Below are positions 8,593 through 18,233 of a DNA stretch of 64,000 nt, piece after piece. Numbering within the stretch: position 1 is the stretch's first letter; every line of letters starts with the position of its first letter. Below the pieces are notes generated by a model. That model was not told the DNA's origin. It saw only the letters and a list, made by a program, of their open reading frames with translations, and ran no database searches. The stretch covers positions 80,432 through 144,431 of the forward strand of contig NZ_JAPYKK010000008.1 in the NCBI RefSeq assembly GCF_029623395.1, given 5' to 3'. This DNA comes from Sphingomonas echinoides. Lineage in GTDB: Bacteria > Pseudomonadota > Alphaproteobacteria > Sphingomonadales > Sphingomonadaceae. The position numbers were made by a program, and so were the translations under genes.

Positions 8593-11500
8593 TCAGAAGC
8601 GGTAGCGCGCCCCGAACAGGAAGCGGCGTTGCCCTTCCTGGATCAACCAGATCTGGTTGGGCGACCGGGCGTAGGTCTTGACCCCTTCCTTGTTCAAATT
8701 GATCGCTTCGAACGACACCGCGATATGCGGGGTGATGTCATACGAGATGTTCATGTCGACCTGGCTGTACGGCGCGGTGAACTCGGGATTGTGATCCCCA
8801 TCGCGGTTGACGGCGGACAGGAACTTGGCGCGATAGCTGTAGCTCAACCGCGCCGAGATGCCGTATTTGTCGTAGATCAACGTCGCGTTGGCGGTGTCGC
8901 TCAGCCCGAGCAAGGCGAACTGGTCGACCGCCGGCGGCGCCGCGACATCGATGCCGATGTCGCCGCGTACCAGCGTATAGGCTGCCGAGATGCCGATGCC
9001 GGTCTGGCCGAAGAAATACTGACCGGCGACTTCGAGGCCATAGACCTCGGCGTCCTTGTTGTTGATCGGCGTGTTGACGTTGAAGTTGAACAACGGGTCG
9101 TTGGCATCGGCGATGATGTCGACCGCCGCGAGCGTCGAGTCGACGAACGCCTGGTTGAGCGACCGTGCCCCGAGGTTGTAGTTCGCGAGGAACGCGGCGT
9201 TCGCCCCCGTCACGCTGCCACCGTTCTGCTGGAGCAGCGCGGTGTAGGTGAACAGATTGACGTCGGTGATGTCCGCGCCGATCCCCTGCAACTGCGTCTT
9301 GGCGGTCCCCGAGCGGCTTCCCGGCGCGCCCGAGCTCGGATCGCGCAGCCCGAACAGGTTGCGCTTGACGATCGTGTTGCCGATGAAGTTGTGCACGCGC
9401 TTGTCGAAGAAGCCGACCGAGATGTAGCTATCGGGCTTGAAGTACCATTCCAGCGACAGGTCGAGATTGTCCGAGATCAGCGGTTGCAGGTTGGCGTTGT
9501 TCGAATTGCCGCCCGCCTGACCACCGACCGCGGTCGCGTCGTTGGGATTTCCGGCGCTGACGGAGGCGAACAGATTGCCGAAGGTCGGGCGCGAGATGGT
9601 CCGGCCGACCGAGAAGCGCCCGATCAGGTTCTTGCGGATATCGATCTGGAAATCCATCCCGGGGAGCACGTTGTTGTAGCTGCCGTTGTCGGTGACGTTC
9701 TGGTACGTACTGGAGATGTTCTGACCGAAATCATTGTCGGACTGCCACACGATCGACAGTGGGACCGACTGCAACGAGTTGGAATGCACGGTCGTCTTCT
9801 CGAACCGCGCCCCCGCGACCAGCACCGCGCGGTGCCCGCCGAGTTCGCCTTTCCACGTCACCTGACCGTAAGCGGCGAAGATGTCTTCCTTGACGCGGTC
9901 GTCGCGGAAGCCGTCGATCGTGCTGAGGTTGCCCTTGGCGGTATAGGCCGCGGACAAGGTGTTGTAGAGCTTGGTGGCGTCCTGCGTGCGGTATGCGATC
10001 AGGCCGTCGCCGGTGGCTTGCGGGTCGTTGTCGTGGAAGCGGCAGACCAGGCAGAAGGTCGACACCTGCCCGGGGGCGAGCTTGTCCACGTCGCCCGGCG
10101 CGATGTTGCCCCAATCGCCGAGCGTCTGCGTATAGGTCGTCTGGGTCGAGCGCGTGTTGGTGGTGCGATAATCACCGCCGAAGTCGAACCGACTCCCCCC
10201 GCCCAAGTCCCAGCCGCCGTCGAGGCGGATTTCCTTGACCCGCTGCGTCAGCCCGGTCGCAACTTGCCGCGCCTTTTGGCTGCCGAGATCCCCGGTGTCG
10301 TGGATGCCGTTGCCATTGCCCTTGATCACCGGATGCGCCGCGGTCGGCGTCGCCGGGTCGACGAAGGTCACGGTCTGGAACGGGAAGCCGTTACTGTAAT
10401 CGACCGAATGCGACTCCAGCGTCGGCGTGCTGATCGCGATCATCGTCGAGCTCATGCCGTTCGGATTGTCCGGCAGGCTGTTCGATTTGCCGATATGCCC
10501 GTCGAGCGCGAGCCGGAAGCGATCGGTCACGTCCCACTTGGCGTTGATGCCGACGTCGTACAGGTCGCTCTTCTGCGCACGATATTGCTGTTCGGCGCCC
10601 GAATCCTTGGTCCCGCCGGCGATGACCTCGTGCAGATACGTCGTCGTCGCGACGGAATGGTCGGTATCGAAATTGACGACGTCGAACGGCCGGTTGAACC
10701 AGTTCGACTGATCCGAACGCCGCTCCGACAGCTTGTTCTGCGCGTACAGCCCGTCAATCGCGATATCGAGCGTGTCGGTCGGCTTGAACTGGATCGTCGC
10801 CTGCCCGTTGATGCGCTCTCGCGAGCCTTCGCTGAAGTGATAGCCGAAGTCGTTCGGGCGCGCGGTCAGCGCGTCGGGGGACTTCGGCGCGTTGGTGATC
10901 TTGGTCGCGGCGTTGACGTTGCCGTTGGCGGGATCGAGGAATTCGGCGATCGTCTTGATGTTCCAGCCCTGCACCGTCGCGCTGACGTTGGTGAAGTTGC
11001 GCTTCTGGTAGCTGCCGAACAGCGAGATGCCGATCGTCTGGTCCGGATTGCTCCAGCTGCCGAGGCCCGACACTTCGGGCGTGACGTGCGACCCGCAACT
11101 GATGCAGTCGTCGGTGCTCATGTCGTACACGCCCTTGCCACCGATCGTGCCGGTGAAGCCGGATGTGCGGACGTCGAGCGGACGCCGCGTGACGACGTTG
11201 ATGACCGCGCCGATCCCGCCTGACGGGACGGCGCCGCGGCTGGTCTTGTAGACTTCGAGCGTGCGCACGCCTTCCGACGCGAGGTTCGAAAAGTCGAACG
11301 AGCGCGACGTGTTGCGCGAATAATCGCCCGAACTGTCGCCGCCGACCGCGGTCTGCGAGGTCGCGGCGAGCTGGCGTCCGTTGAGCGTCACGAGATTATA
11401 GCCGGGCCCGAAGCCGCGCACCGTGACGTCCGCGCCTTCACCGTTGCGGCGGCTGATCGACACGCCGGTGATGCGCTGGAGCGATTCCGCGAGGTTGGTG

Positions 11501-11796
11501 TCGGGGAACTTGCCGATGTCTTCCGCGGAGATCGCGTCGACGATGCCGGTCGAGTCGCGCTTGATCGCGATCGAGCGTTCGAGCGAGGCGCGGATGCCGG
11601 TGATCACGATGTCGTCGGAGGCGGGCGGTTGCCCGCTGACCGGGTCCTGCACCGCAGGTTGCGCATTGGTGGCTTCCGCCCCGGCGCCGGCTGGTGCGGC
11701 TTGCGCGAGCGCGGATCCCGGCATGGCGAGACCGATGGCAAGTGCAATGGTAGATGTAGTGCGCGCGAGCGTGCTCGCCGGGCGAAACCCCGTCAT
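8593..11796 (-). CDS. TonB-dependent receptor, Caulobacter/Xanthomonas type
   Basis: A 1067-residue outer-membrane receptor. The signal peptide ends near GSALAQ (about residue 31). The plug begins DIVITGIRASLERSIAIKR, continues FPDTNLAESLQRITGV and VRGFGPGYNLVTLNGR, and is followed by the 22-strand barrel ending in FLFGARYRF. This signature is the large subgroup (TIGR01782-like) typically used for plant- or polysaccharide-derived oligosaccharide import. A GGGGGAGGA ribosome-binding site supports the ATG. The frame stays open more than 1.3 kb upstream, but that part is antisense to the LacI regulator and is not coding. Divergence from a LacI regulator and proximity to a beta-glucosidase suggest a beta-glucoside substrate. 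Confidence 0.93.
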   Translation of the reverse strand: MTGFRPASTLARTTSTIALAIGLAMPGSALAQAAPAGAGAEATNAQPAVQDPVSGQPPASDDIVITGIRASLERSIAIKRDSTGIVDAISAEDIGKFPDTNLAESLQRITGVSISRRNGEGADVTVRGFGPGYNLVTLNGRQLAATSQTAVGGDSSGDYSRNTSRSFDFSNLASEGVRTLEVYKTSRGAVPSGGIGAVINVVTRRPLDVRTSGFTGTIGGKGVYDMSTDDCISCGSHVTPEVSGLGSWSNPDQTIGISLFGSYQKRNFTNVSATVQGWNIKTIAEFLDPANGNVNAATKITNAPKSPDALTARPNDFGYHFSEGSRERINGQATIQFKPTDTLDIAIDGLYAQNKLSERRSDQSNWFNRPFDVVNFDTDHSVATTTYLHEVIAGGTKDSGAEQQYRAQKSDLYDVGINAKWDVTDRFRLALDGHIGKSNSLPDNPNGMSSTMIAISTPTLESHSVDYSNGFPFQTVTFVDPATPTAAHPVIKGNGNGIHDTGDLGSQKARQVATGLTQRVKEIRLDGGWDLGGGSRFDFGGDYRTTNTRSTQTTYTQTLGDWGNIAPGDVDKLAPGQVSTFCLVCRFHDNDPQATGDGLIAYRTQDATKLYNTLSAAYTAKGNLSTIDGFRDDRVKEDIFAAYGQVTWKGELGGHRAVLVAGARFEKTTVHSNSLQSVPLSIVWQSDNDFGQNISSTYQNVTDNGSYNNVLPGMDFQIDIRKNLIGRFSVGRTISRPTFGNLFASVSAGNPNDATAVGGQAGGNSNNANLQPLISDNLDLSLEWYFKPDSYISVGFFDKRVHNFIGNTIVKRNLFGLRDPSSGAPGSRSGTAKTQLQGIGADITDVNLFTYTALLQQNGGSVTGANAAFLANYNLGARSLNQAFVDSTLAAVDIIADANDPLFNFNVNTPINNKDAEVYGLEVAGQYFFGQTGIGISAAYTLVRGDIGIDVAAPPAVDQFALLGLSDTANATLIYDKYGISARLSYSYRAKFLSAVNRDGDHNPEFTAPYSQVDMNISYDITPHIAVSFEAINLNKEGVKTYARSPNQIWLIQEGQRRFLFGARYRF

Positions 11797-11908
11797 GATA
11801 ATCCTCCCCCTATCCGCGACCCCGAACTTCGCGTGACGGCTGTCGATCATCTTGATCGACTTACCGCTAATGACAGAACACCCGATTTGTCCTACGTTGT
11901 CAATTGCC

Positions 11909-11927
11909 GCTTCGTAAGGAAGCGGAA
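11909..11927. promoter_or_regulatory. Inverted repeat between TonB receptor and LacI regulator
   Basis: A perfect CCGCTTC-gtaag-GAAGCGG repeat lies in the 264-bp divergent intergenic region, 113 bases from the receptor ATG. An ACGTTGTCA sequence just upstream (about 11896-11904) looks like half of the TGNCAACGTTNNCA operator used by several LacI proteins. Either could be the regulator's site, and neither is proven. Confidence 0.45.
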
Positions 11928-12060
11928 ACGAATGAGAAATACGAAGCGATTTCCGTAAACTCGCTCGAAGCGACGGCGTCGCGTCACGAAATCTCTGATT
12001 GTCTCCCCAGGATCGACGCGTATGCCGCGTCACGACTCGGCTGTTTAGAGGATCGTTTCG

Positions 12061-13116
12061 TTGTCCAATCCCATCAAACGCACGACGATCGTCGACGTCG
12101 GACGCCATGCCGGGGTCTCGACCAAGACCGTGTCGCGCGTGTTCAACGACGAACCCCACGTCAGCGACGCGGTGAAGCAGCGCGTCCGCGCTTCGGCGGC
12201 AGCGCTCAACTATCATCCCAACGTATTCGCGCAGTCGCTGGTGCGGCGGCGGTCGCATCTGATCGGGCTGGTCTATGAAAAACCCAGCGCGAGCTATGTC
12301 GTCGATCTGCAGATGGGCGTGCTCGAACGGCTGAAGGGGGAACGCTACCGCCTGATCGTGATCCCGGTGCAATCGGTCCAGGAGAACGGCGCCGAGATCG
12401 TCGGCCTGTTGCGCGCCGCTGCGCTGGACGGCGTGGTGCTGGCCCCGCCCGCCTCGGACCACCTCCAGATCCTCGCGCAACTCGATGGGGCGGGGATTCG
12501 CTATGCGCGGATCGCGCCGTCGCGGCAGCTCGACCTCGGATCCTCGACGCTGCTCGACGATGTCGCGGGCGCGCAGGCGATCGCGGCGCATGTGCTCGCG
12601 CTCGGGCATCGCGACATTGCGATCGTGCGGGGCGATCCCGACCATGCCGCCACGCATGCGCGGATGAAAGGCTATGCGCAGGCCTTCGCCGAAGCGGGGT
12701 GCGGGGTGCGCGACGATCGGATCGAGACGGGGCTGTTCACCTTCGACGGCGGCTATGCGGCGGGGCACGCGCTGCTCGACCGCGCGGACCGACCTAGCGC
12801 GATCCTGGTCCAGAATGACGAAATGGCGGTCGGCGTGATGCTCGCCGCGCGCGAACGCGGGCTGTCGATCCCCGACGACCTGTCGATCGCGGGGTTCGAC
12901 GATGCCGAAGTCTCGCGGATCGCGTGGCCGCGGTTGACGACGGTGCGACAGCCCGTGTTCGAAATGGCGATCGCCGCGACCGACATGCTGATCGCCGACC
13001 TCGAGGACCGCAAGCTCCAGGCGCATACGCATCACGACAATACGCTGCTCGTCCGCGATTCGACCGCCCCGCCGCGGGCCACCGCCTTGCGCGACGCCGA
13101 GACGAACGGCGGTTAA
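12061..13116 (+). CDS. LacI family transcriptional regulator
   Basis: A 351-residue repressor. The N-terminal helix-turn-helix (TTIVDVGRHAGVSTKTVSRV) and hinge (NYHPNVFAQSLVRRRSHLIGL) are followed by a periplasmic-binding-protein-like effector domain with the usual PSAILVQNDEMAVGVM and DLSIAGFDD blocks. The start codon is TTG, which places the HTH at the normal distance from the N-terminus. It is divergent from the TonB receptor and most likely represses it and perhaps the beta-glucosidase until a sugar binds. The effector cannot be named from sequence. Confidence 0.93.
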   Translation: MSNPIKRTTIVDVGRHAGVSTKTVSRVFNDEPHVSDAVKQRVRASAAALNYHPNVFAQSLVRRRSHLIGLVYEKPSASYVVDLQMGVLERLKGERYRLIVIPVQSVQENGAEIVGLLRAAALDGVVLAPPASDHLQILAQLDGAGIRYARIAPSRQLDLGSSTLLDDVAGAQAIAAHVLALGHRDIAIVRGDPDHAATHARMKGYAQAFAEAGCGVRDDRIETGLFTFDGGYAAGHALLDRADRPSAILVQNDEMAVGVMLAARERGLSIPDDLSIAGFDDAEVSRIAWPRLTTVRQPVFEMAIAATDMLIADLEDRKLQAHTHHDNTLLVRDSTAPPRATALRDAETNGG

Positions 13117-13420
13117 CGTCGTGCGGACCGGAAGCACCCCGCACTAATTCCAGAAAGGATACACCCGAGCATTGAAGAAGACGGTCGACCTGATGCCAAT
13201 ATGTCACGATCGATGCGGACATTTATCATAAGGATTTAGATGTCCTTTCGACATATTCGGACAAGCGTGTTCCCCGTTACCTGGATATCCCCGATTATGA
13301 CGCGAAAGTGATAGCGCCTAGTCTTGTATGTTACAGTGAGTGTAACATTGATGACCCAATCGCTCTGTAGCGGCGGCTGGACCGGGATGAGCAAAGGCTC
13401 AGGGTTCAGGGGAAATCATA
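13117..13420. other. 304-bp intergenic region upstream of second TonB receptor
   Basis: No credible coding frame is present. The region is AT-richer than its neighbours between about 13200 and 13350 and holds the 21-bp palindrome listed separately. The receptor's AGGGGA ribosome-binding site is at its right end. I could not assign a -35/-10 pair with confidence. Confidence 0.6.
13328..13348. promoter_or_regulatory. Perfect operator-like palindrome, ATGTTACA-N5-TGTAACAT
   Basis: The arms are 8 bp, perfectly complementary, with a GTGAG spacer, 72 bases before the TonB receptor start. The length and AT-rich arms in a GC-rich genome are typical of a dimeric repressor site (the ATGT/ACAT ends resemble PadR-type sites, among others). 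The LacI regulator upstream is unlikely to be the partner because LacI sites have a central CG. Confidence 0.65.
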
Positions 13421-16060
13421 ATGACCGTTCGATCGCGCCTTCGTTTGCAGCTGCTGCTAGGCGGCACCTTGCTCGCCGTAGCCACTGCACCCGCGGTTGC
13501 GCAGACCGCGCCCGCCGCCGATCCGGCACCCGCAGCCACCACGGCTGATGCCGCGGCCCCGATCGCCGCCGACCAGCAGGGTCTCGGCGACATCGTCGTC
13601 ACCGCGACTCGCCGCGAAACCAACCTGCAGAAGACGCCGATCTCGATCAGCGTGCTGAGCAGCCAGGGAATCACCGATCGCCACGTCCAGAGCCTGTTCA
13701 ACCTCGCCGACGGATCAATCCCGTCGCTCCGCGTCGCGACCTTCGAGGCGCGCCAGTCGGCGCTGACGATCGGCATCCGCGGGATCGTCCCGTACGACCA
13801 GAACCAGACCGCGCGGGATGGCGGCGTCGGCGTCTATATCGACGGCGTCGCGCTCGGAAAGACGCAGGGCCTCAACGCCGCGCTGTTCGACATCGAGCGG
13901 ATCGAAGTGCTGAAGGGCCCGCAGGGCACGCTGTTCGGCCGCAACACCGAGGGCGGCGCGCTGTCGCTCGTTTCCAAGGCGCCGACCGGCGTCCTCGGCG
14001 GTCGCGTGACCGCAGGCGTCGGCAATTACGGCAGCCACAATGCCGACCTGCATCTCGACCTGCCGAGCTTCTACAACATCTCGCTCAAGTTCGATGGTGT
14101 GTACCAGCATCAGGATCCGACCGTGAAGGATCCGCTCACGGGGTCGACCGGCTGGAACTATTACGACCGCAAGGGCGGCCGCGCCGCCGCGCGCTGGCAG
14201 CCGATCGACGGCTTCACCGCCGACTTCGCTTATGATTATGCGAAGGACGAGAATACCCCGCAGTACAGCCAGCTGATCAACTACAACCCGAACGGCTATG
14301 CGGTTGGCGCCTATAACGCGGCCGGCGCCTTGCAGCTCAACGGCGTGAATTGCGGCGGCACCATCCCCGCCGGCAGCACCAAGCCGATCTGTATCGCCCC
14401 GAAGGGTCCGCTCGTCGGGGTTCACCCCGAACGCCAGACCGTCGCCGACGTCGGCGTCCCGCAGCAGCCGAGCGTCGACACCACACACGGCTTCTCGGCC
14501 AATTTGAAGTACAAGCTCGCACCGTGGATCGAGCTGCGCTCGATCACCGCGTGGCGCGGCGTCGCGACCGACCAGTGGGACAACTCCGGCGGACCGGAGC
14601 GGAGCACCTTCGCGCCGTTCGTGCCCAACACCGCCAACCCGACCGCGCTGAACACGACCGGCACGTTCAGCCGCTACAGCCTGTCGTTCCTGCGCCAGCA
14701 TCAGTTCAGCCAGGAAGTCCAGGCGGTCGGCAGCATTCCGCAGTTCGATTATGTCGTCGGTGGCTATTACTACACCGAGCAGGCGTCCGAATATGCCGCC
14801 ACGCCGCTGAGCAACCAGTGGAACAGCGACGGCACCGCCTACACCGTCCGGTCACCGATCCCGGGCAATTCTGCGGCCATTTCCGGCGCGAACTCGGGCT
14901 ATCAGCAGTTTGATCCGTCGTGCAACAACGGGCTGGCAAACACTGCGCCGCAGTTCAAGAACAGCTGCCAGTTCATCACCCGCGCCAGCGCGGCGACGGA
15001 CCACAACTATTCGGTGTTCGGCAACGTGACCTTCACGCCGGAAGCGCTGAGCGACGTGGTGCACATCACGGCCGGCGGTCGCTGGACGAAGGACGATCGC
15101 CACGGCATGCTGTATGTCGTCAACAACCGGACCGACCTGAACCCCGTCACCACGGTCGCCAACAGCACCGCGACGCCGTTCACGTTCAAGAGCAACATCA
15201 GCCGCTTCGATCCGATGATCAACATCGCGTTCGATGCGACTCCGGACGTCCACCTCTACGCGAAATACGCAACGGGCTTCCGCGCTGGTGGCGCGAACGA
15301 CCGCTCGCTCCAGTTCAACGCGTTCGGTCCTGAATCGGTCAAGTCCTACGAAGTCGGCGCGAAGATGGACTTCCTCCAGCATCGCGCACGCCTGAATCTT
15401 GCCGGCTACATCATGGATCGCAAGAACACGCAGTTCGACTTCGACTATTTCGATACGAACGGGTCTAGCGTCACCAACGGCAGCCACATCGAGCAGACGG
15501 TGAATGCCGGCAACAGCAAGATCCGCGGGATCGAAGCCGATCTGACCGTCAAGCCGTTCCCGGAACTGACGCTGACCGGGTCCTATGCCTACACCTACTG
15601 GAAGGCACCGTCGGCGATCAGCCCGCTGGGTGGCGGTCTGCAGCAGTTGTACATCGTCTACACGCCGAACAATGCGGCATCGGGCGCGATCGATTACGTG
15701 ACCCCGATCCACATTGGCGATGCGAGCGTCCGCCTGCATCTCGACGGCAACTACGCGAGCAGCCAGTACAGCTTCCAGCTCGAGCCGACCAAGACCGACG
15801 CGAGCTTTGTGATGAACGGCCGCCTCGCGCTCGCCGACATCTCGATCAACGACCACAACAAGGTCACCGTCGCGGTGTGGGCGCGCAACCTGCTCGACAC
15901 GACGTACATCTACCGTCGCTCGGCGGCGAACTCGACGCCGGTGCAGAACATCGGGGCCAACGGGCAGCTCGTTTCGACCAACTACGGCGGCATCCTTGGC
16001 GATTATGCCAACTTCAACCCGCCGCGCACGTGGGGCCTGGAGCTTTCCGCCAAGTTCTGA
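13421..16060 (+). CDS. TonB-dependent receptor, FecA/CirA-like
   Basis: An 879-residue outer-membrane receptor with a signal peptide ending at AVAQ (about residue 27) and an alanine/proline-rich linker. A TonB-box-like DIVVTATRRETNLQKTPIS leads into the plug, with VYIDGVALGKTQG and IEVLKGPQGTLFGRNTEGG, and the barrel ends in ELSAKF. This plug signature is common in sphingomonad receptors (TIGR01783/COG1629 type) for siderophores, aromatics or other poorly permeant substrates. No substrate-processing gene is adjacent. A strong terminator follows. Confidence 0.93.
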   Translation: MTVRSRLRLQLLLGGTLLAVATAPAVAQTAPAADPAPAATTADAAAPIAADQQGLGDIVVTATRRETNLQKTPISISVLSSQGITDRHVQSLFNLADGSIPSLRVATFEARQSALTIGIRGIVPYDQNQTARDGGVGVYIDGVALGKTQGLNAALFDIERIEVLKGPQGTLFGRNTEGGALSLVSKAPTGVLGGRVTAGVGNYGSHNADLHLDLPSFYNISLKFDGVYQHQDPTVKDPLTGSTGWNYYDRKGGRAAARWQPIDGFTADFAYDYAKDENTPQYSQLINYNPNGYAVGAYNAAGALQLNGVNCGGTIPAGSTKPICIAPKGPLVGVHPERQTVADVGVPQQPSVDTTHGFSANLKYKLAPWIELRSITAWRGVATDQWDNSGGPERSTFAPFVPNTANPTALNTTGTFSRYSLSFLRQHQFSQEVQAVGSIPQFDYVVGGYYYTEQASEYAATPLSNQWNSDGTAYTVRSPIPGNSAAISGANSGYQQFDPSCNNGLANTAPQFKNSCQFITRASAATDHNYSVFGNVTFTPEALSDVVHITAGGRWTKDDRHGMLYVVNNRTDLNPVTTVANSTATPFTFKSNISRFDPMINIAFDATPDVHLYAKYATGFRAGGANDRSLQFNAFGPESVKSYEVGAKMDFLQHRARLNLAGYIMDRKNTQFDFDYFDTNGSSVTNGSHIEQTVNAGNSKIRGIEADLTVKPFPELTLTGSYAYTYWKAPSAISPLGGGLQQLYIVYTPNNAASGAIDYVTPIHIGDASVRLHLDGNYASSQYSFQLEPTKTDASFVMNGRLALADISINDHNKVTVAVWARNLLDTTYIYRRSAANSTPVQNIGANGQLVSTNYGGILGDYANFNPPRTWGLELSAKF

Positions 16061-16087
16061 TCCGACGTAGCGTACCGATCGTGAAGA

Positions 16088-16121
16088 CCCGGCCCGAGCA
16101 TCCCGCTCGGGCCGGGTTTTT
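16088..16121 (+). terminator. Rho-independent terminator after TonB receptor
   Basis: The stem CCCGGCCCGAGC pairs with GCTCGGGCCGGG (12 bp, 5-base loop) and is followed by TTTTT. The T-run touches the stop codon of the convergent histidine kinase gene. This is the clearest terminator in the window. Confidence 0.92.
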
Positions 16122-17467
16122 CATGGCTCGATCGGGAGCGCGACGACCGCGCGGAGGCCAGGCGCCGCGTCCTCCAGCCGCAAGCTGCCCCCGTGCAACC
16201 GCGCGATCGCGTCGACCAGCGTCAGGCCAAGCCCCTGCCCCGGCCGATCGGACGCGATGTCGAGCCGCCCGAAGCGCAGGATCACGGTTTCGTGCGCTTC
16301 GGCGGGAATGCCGGGGCCGTCGTCCGTCACGGCGATCTCGAGCGTGGTCCCGACTCGCTGGACGGACAGCGCGATCCGCGTGCCGCCGGGCGTATGCCGG
16401 ATCGCATTCTCGACGAGATTGACGACCATCTGCCGGAGCAGATGCACGTCGCCGGACAGCATCGCCGGCCCCGCGGTGGTGACGCTGAACGCGTCGCCCG
16501 CATCCTCCGCCACCGGCAGCAGCGTTTCCCCGACGGTGTGCGCGACCTGCGCGACGTCCACCGGGGCAAACCGGCTGCGGCGGTGCCCGCCTTCGATTTC
16601 CCACAGCCGCATCAGGCTTGCAAAGATTTCGAGCACCTGATCGGTCTCGGCCAGGATCGCAGCGCTTTCGGCGTGGAGCGGCGTGGCGGCGGCGTGCCGC
16701 TCGAGCGCGGCGACCCGCGTATGCAGGCGCGCGAGCGGGCTCTTCAATTCATGCGCCACGTCGCGCGCGGCATGGCGGACGTTCGCCATCAATGCGTCGA
16801 TGCGGTCGAGCATCGCGTTGAAGGCAGATGCCTGGCGGTCGAATTCGTTGCGCGACCCATCCACCGGGACGCGGCTCGACAGATTGCCCGCCATTACCGC
16901 GTCGACCGTCGTCTGCATCGCCCGCAACCGGCGGCTGACTTCCCACACGATCGCCCCCGCGCCCCCGGCGAACAGCAGCACCGCGATGATCAAGCCAACG
17001 AGTTGCGCTTTGAACAACCGGGCATCGAACGCGGCGACGACATCATTGTCCGACGCGATGACCAGCGTCGCACCTTCCGCGACGCGCCGGACGAGCGCGC
17101 GCCCGTGCGTGACGCCGTCGACATCGGCGCTGTCGCCGAAATCCGAATAGCCCGCTGGCGGCAGGGTGCCGAGATCGAGGTTGCCCGCAACCCGCCGCCC
17201 GGTGCGATCCTGCAGCAGGAACAGCAGGTCGGCGCTTTCGTGCGCGTGGCGCTTCGCCGCGATCCGCGCCGCCATCGTCGCGACCGATCCCGCGCGAGGT
17301 TCGCCGATCACCTCCTGCGCTTCCTGCGCGAGCCGGCGATCGACCTCGCGGTTGAGCGCATCGTGGACGATGACGTAATTCGCGCCCCGAACCGCGAGCA
17401 GCACCACGACGATCACGCTCACATACAGCAGCATGATCGCGCGGAGCGACCGCGGCCGGAAGCTCAT
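16121..17467 (-). CDS. Sensor histidine kinase (EnvZ/QseC-like)
   Basis: A 448-residue membrane kinase. TM1 lies at about residues 10-30, a periplasmic sensor domain at 31-153, TM2 at 155-177, and HAMP at 178-230. The dimerisation/phosphoacceptor helix has H239 in DVAHELKSPLARL, and the HATPase domain has NLVENAIRHTP (N box), DDGPGIP (G1) and GQGLGLTLV (G2). The start codon overlaps the response regulator's 3' end by four bases (ATGA), so the pair is translationally coupled. The signal is unknown. No transport or resistance genes are adjacent to suggest one. Confidence 0.93.
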   Translation of the reverse strand: MSFRPRSLRAIMLLYVSVIVVVLLAVRGANYVIVHDALNREVDRRLAQEAQEVIGEPRAGSVATMAARIAAKRHAHESADLLFLLQDRTGRRVAGNLDLGTLPPAGYSDFGDSADVDGVTHGRALVRRVAEGATLVIASDNDVVAAFDARLFKAQLVGLIIAVLLFAGGAGAIVWEVSRRLRAMQTTVDAVMAGNLSSRVPVDGSRNEFDRQASAFNAMLDRIDALMANVRHAARDVAHELKSPLARLHTRVAALERHAAATPLHAESAAILAETDQVLEIFASLMRLWEIEGGHRRSRFAPVDVAQVAHTVGETLLPVAEDAGDAFSVTTAGPAMLSGDVHLLRQMVVNLVENAIRHTPGGTRIALSVQRVGTTLEIAVTDDGPGIPAEAHETVILRFGRLDIASDRPGQGLGLTLVDAIARLHGGSLRLEDAAPGLRAVVALPIEP

Positions 17468-18141
17468 CCCTGGTCGACGATCATATAGCCGACCCCGCGG
17501 ATCGTCGTGATCGGGTCGGCTTCGCCGTTCGCGCAGAGTTGCGCACGGACTCGGCGAATGTAGGATTCGACGATGTTGGTGGCGGGTTCGAAATCATAGT
17601 CCCACACCGTGCGGTAGAACATCTGCCGCGTGACGACGCTGTTCTTGTTCCGGATCAGTTCGCACAGCATCTGGAATTCGAGCTTGGGCAAGGTGAGCAC
17701 CCGCCCGTTGCGCACCGCGCGATGCTTGACCTCGTTCACCTCGATGTCGCCCGCGCGCATCACGCCGCCATCGTTGGCGCGGGCGGTGCGGCGCTGGATC
17801 GCCTTGATCCGCGCCTCGATCTCGACCGGGGCGGCGGGTTTGACGAGATAATCGTCCGCGCCCGCGTCCAGCCCGACCAGCCGCTGATCGAGATCGCCGA
17901 GCGCGGTAAGCATCACGATCGGAACCGACACGCCGCGGTCGCGCAACGCGCGCGCGACACCGATGCCGTCGACATGCGGGAGCATCACGTCGAGCAGGAC
18001 GGCGTCGAACTGATCCGCGGTCGCTTGCAGCAACGCCGCGCGCCCGTCCGGCGCAACGACGCTGTCGTGCCCCAGGTCGGCCAGGTCGCTGACCAGCAGC
18101 CGAGCCGTACGGGCATCGTCTTCGACGACCAGAAGGCGCAT
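17464..18141 (-). CDS. OmpR family response regulator
   Basis: A 225-residue two-domain regulator. The receiver has the acidic pair E7/D8, phosphoacceptor D51 in VLLDVMLP, and Lys in YLVKP. The C-terminal winged helix contains the block TRQMFYRTVWDYDFEPATNI and ends in ITTIRGVGYMI. It is the first gene of a two-gene operon with the histidine kinase. Targets are not deducible, though the adjacent TonB receptor is a possibility. Confidence 0.95.
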   Translation of the reverse strand: MRLLVVEDDARTARLLVSDLADLGHDSVVAPDGRAALLQATADQFDAVLLDVMLPHVDGIGVARALRDRGVSVPIVMLTALGDLDQRLVGLDAGADDYLVKPAAPVEIEARIKAIQRRTARANDGGVMRAGDIEVNEVKHRAVRNGRVLTLPKLEFQMLCELIRNKNSVVTRQMFYRTVWDYDFEPATNIVESYIRRVRAQLCANGEADPITTIRGVGYMIVDQG

Positions 18142-18233
18142 GTTCGATGGTTCCCTGACGCTACGTCGCTCGCGCGCCAGCCATCGGCGTTTCCGGTTCG
18201 ACTTACAAACCGAATGTCACGGGAGAGGCGGAT

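Noticed and set aside
8554..11223. A very long open frame antisense to the TonB receptor
   Set aside because: It has arginine/aspartate/valine-rich low-complexity translation and mirrors the codon bias of the receptor on the other strand. No domain was recognised.
11797..13137. Upstream extension of the TonB receptor frame across the LacI gene
   Set aside because: The extension is antisense to a clear LacI regulator, and the receptor has a proper signal peptide and ribosome-binding site at 11796.
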